The notes beneath the pieces were generated by a model. The model worked only from the letters and a program-made list of their open reading frames with translations, did no database searches and was not told where the DNA came from. A stretch of DNA of 15,292 nucleotides from URNF01 sp045638005 (GTDB lineage Bacteria > Bacillota > Clostridia > Oscillospirales > Acutalibacteraceae). Each line of letters starts with the position of its first letter. Positions within the stretch are counted from its first letter, which is position 1. Below are positions 14,752 to 15,292 of this stretch, in pieces. The translations under genes were made by a program, and so were the position numbers. The stretch covers positions 1-15,292 of the forward strand of contig JAZUAN010000019.1 in the NCBI GenBank assembly GCA_045638005.1, given 5' to 3'.

Positions 14752-14780
14752 ATGGTACACTATATTTTGATATTTGTCAA
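14752..14780 (-). promoter_or_regulatory. Promoter of the amidase gene
   Basis: On the minus strand: a perfect TTGACA (-35, 14775-14780), 17-base spacer, TACCAT (-10, 14752-14757, 4 of 6 matches). The predicted start is near 14745, inside the palindrome. Confidence 0.5.
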
Positions 14781-14782
14781 GT

Positions 14783-14805
14783 GGAGTTCGGCTTTGCCGA
14801 ACTCC
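14783..14805. repeat. Hairpin GGAGTTCGGC/GCCGAACTCC
   Basis: A perfect 10-bp inverted repeat with a TTT loop directly upstream of the amidase promoter. Its right arm runs into the first copy of the 28-base direct repeat. Confidence 0.5.
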
Positions 14806-14870
14806 GACGAGTTTTGCGCTGACGCATTCTCGGGCGTCAGCTTTTGCCATAGGCAAAAGTACCGCAAAAC
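14798..14870. repeat. Palindromic repeat element, copy 1, right arm split by a 22-base hairpin
   Basis: It begins with a 28-base segment (14798-14825) identical to copy 2. Its left arm GTTTTGCGCTGACGC (14811-14825) pairs with GCGTCAGC (14834-14841) and GCAAAAC (14864-14870), but these two halves of the right arm are separated by 22 bases (14842-14863) that form their own hairpin, CTTTTGCC/GGCAAAAG. Confidence 0.5.
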
Positions 14871-14910
14871 ATCGCATGGCGTCAGCAAGACAGTTCATGC
14901 GTGCCTACGG

Positions 14911-14961
14911 CGAACTCCGACGAGTTTTGCGCTGACGCCCGACAATGCGTCAGCGCAAAAC
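14911..14961. repeat. Palindromic repeat element, copy 2, intact
   Basis: The first 28 bases (14911-14938) repeat 14798-14825 exactly. A perfect 15-bp inverted repeat, GTTTTGCGCTGACGC (14924-14938) and GCGTCAGCGCAAAAC (14947-14961), has an 8-base loop. No coding potential is evident in either copy. Confidence 0.5.
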
Positions 14962-15040
14962 ATCTATGTAGGGAACACGCCATGTGTTGTTCCGTTATAG
15001 ATATACAACTCCACGGATGGGTAAATATGCTATCGGGGAT

Positions 15041-15132
15041 ATCGAATCGAGGTTGCATTTTTATGGTTGCTGATTTTTCATGCCTACCACGTAACCTCTT
15101 TGCATAAATTCCTGCTAAGCAGGAATTTATAG
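15041..15132. repeat. 92-base direct repeat, copy 1
   Basis: It is identical to 15201-15292 except at three positions (15041, 15047, 15057). It contains GAGGTT...AACCTC flanks and a perfect 13-bp palindrome, ATAAATTCCTGCT (15104-15116) with AGCAGGAATTTAT (15118-15130). I see no gene from 14781 to the right edge; short open frames there are made of repeats. Confidence 0.5.
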
Positions 15133-15159
15133 GTCCTTCATCCATCTAGCATATAAAGC

Positions 15160-15184
15160 AAAAAGACCCCACCTTTTGGTGGGG
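15160..15184 (-). terminator. Terminator-like hairpin between the two 92-base repeats
   Basis: The stem CCCCACC (15167-15173) pairs with GGTGGGG (15178-15184), loop TTTT, followed on the minus strand by TCTTTTTGC. It implies leftward transcription through the second repeat copy. Confidence 0.5.
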
Positions 15185-15200
15185 GATTTATCATTGGAGA

Positions 15201-15292
15201 TTCGAACCGAGGTTGCGTTTTTATGGTTGCTGATTTTTCATGCCTACCACGTAACCTCTTTGCATAAATTCCTGCTAAGCAGGAATTTATAG
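15201..15292. repeat. 92-base direct repeat, copy 2, reaching the window edge
   Basis: It lies exactly 160 bases after copy 1, including the 13-bp palindrome (15264-15290). The window ends at the last shared base, so it is unknown whether more units follow. Confidence 0.5.

Noticed and set aside
14689..14898. N-terminal 70-residue extension of the amidase
   Set aside because: It runs through the promoter, the palindrome and repeat DNA; the ATG at 14688 has a ribosome site and begins right at the Amidase_3 domain.
14882..15145. 87-codon minus-strand open frame starting in the 92-base repeat
   Set aside because: It is composed of repeat and palindrome sequence, has no ribosome site and no recognisable protein feature.
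15195..15215. tRNA T-loop-like GGTTCGAATC on the minus strand
   Set aside because: There is no T stem, anticodon arm or acceptor stem around it.
15041..15292. CRISPR array
   Set aside because: The repeats are 92 bases, with a 68-base spacer containing a terminator and only two units visible; no cas gene is present.

Overview
The window looks like chromosomal DNA of a low-to-mid GC Gram-positive anaerobe, most likely a gut-type member of the Clostridia (Oscillospiraceae/Ruminococcaceae-like). The evidence is the set of Firmicutes housekeeping genes (typA, comEC, holA, an RNase M5-like Toprim protein), Shine-Dalgarno sites of AGGAGG type, intrinsic terminators with T-tracts, use of TTG and GTG starts, and a large secreted surface protein with EHTH...C repeats and Gram-positive adhesin-like domains. 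Taxonomy is inferred from gene style only.

Left module (1-4118, minus strand, visibly more AT-rich than the centre). A four-gene operon reads leftwards from a promoter near 4050-4080: a small XRE/Cro-type regulator, a coiled-coil protein, a type I signal peptidase, and a very large surface protein that runs off the left edge. The first three genes overlap or touch, and the fourth follows after 38 bases. It looks like a dedicated regulate-export-display unit. The surface protein carries a CHAP-like domain in which the two expected catalytic residues (Cys, His) read Ser and Thr.

Junction zone (4119-5345). This holds a tRNA-Ala(GGC)-like sequence whose 3' two-thirds is canonical but whose 5' part is not, so it may be an integration scar or a decayed tRNA. 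It is followed by a terminator, a single-gene transcription unit for an uncharacterised acidic protein with its own extended -10 promoter and strong terminator, and a 34-codon remnant of an Amidase_2-type lytic enzyme. The zone reads as the edge of an acquired or decaying region.

Central core (5346-12610, minus strand). A PAQR/hemolysin III membrane protein has its own promoter. A MATE transporter is truncated at both ends. The tightly packed operon typA-comEC-holA-rnmV starts at a consensus-like promoter (12582-12610) and ends at a terminator (6832-6856). The metallo-beta-lactamase-like tail of ComEC has lost its metal-binding motif.

Right part (12611-15292). A divergent ArsB/NhaD-type permease shares the control region with typA and converges on a SPOR-tailed N-acetylmuramoyl-L-alanine amidase through a bidirectional terminator. 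The amidase promoter carries a 19-bp-arm palindrome whose centre resembles a Gram-positive LexA (SOS) box. From 14781 to the right edge there is no convincing gene. That stretch holds palindromic repeats (one split by a 22-base hairpin insert) and two copies of a 92-base repeat with a 160-base period, the second ending at the window edge.

[Form note: the answer gave no feature confidence values; 0.5 is a uniform placeholder required by the schema, not an estimate.]
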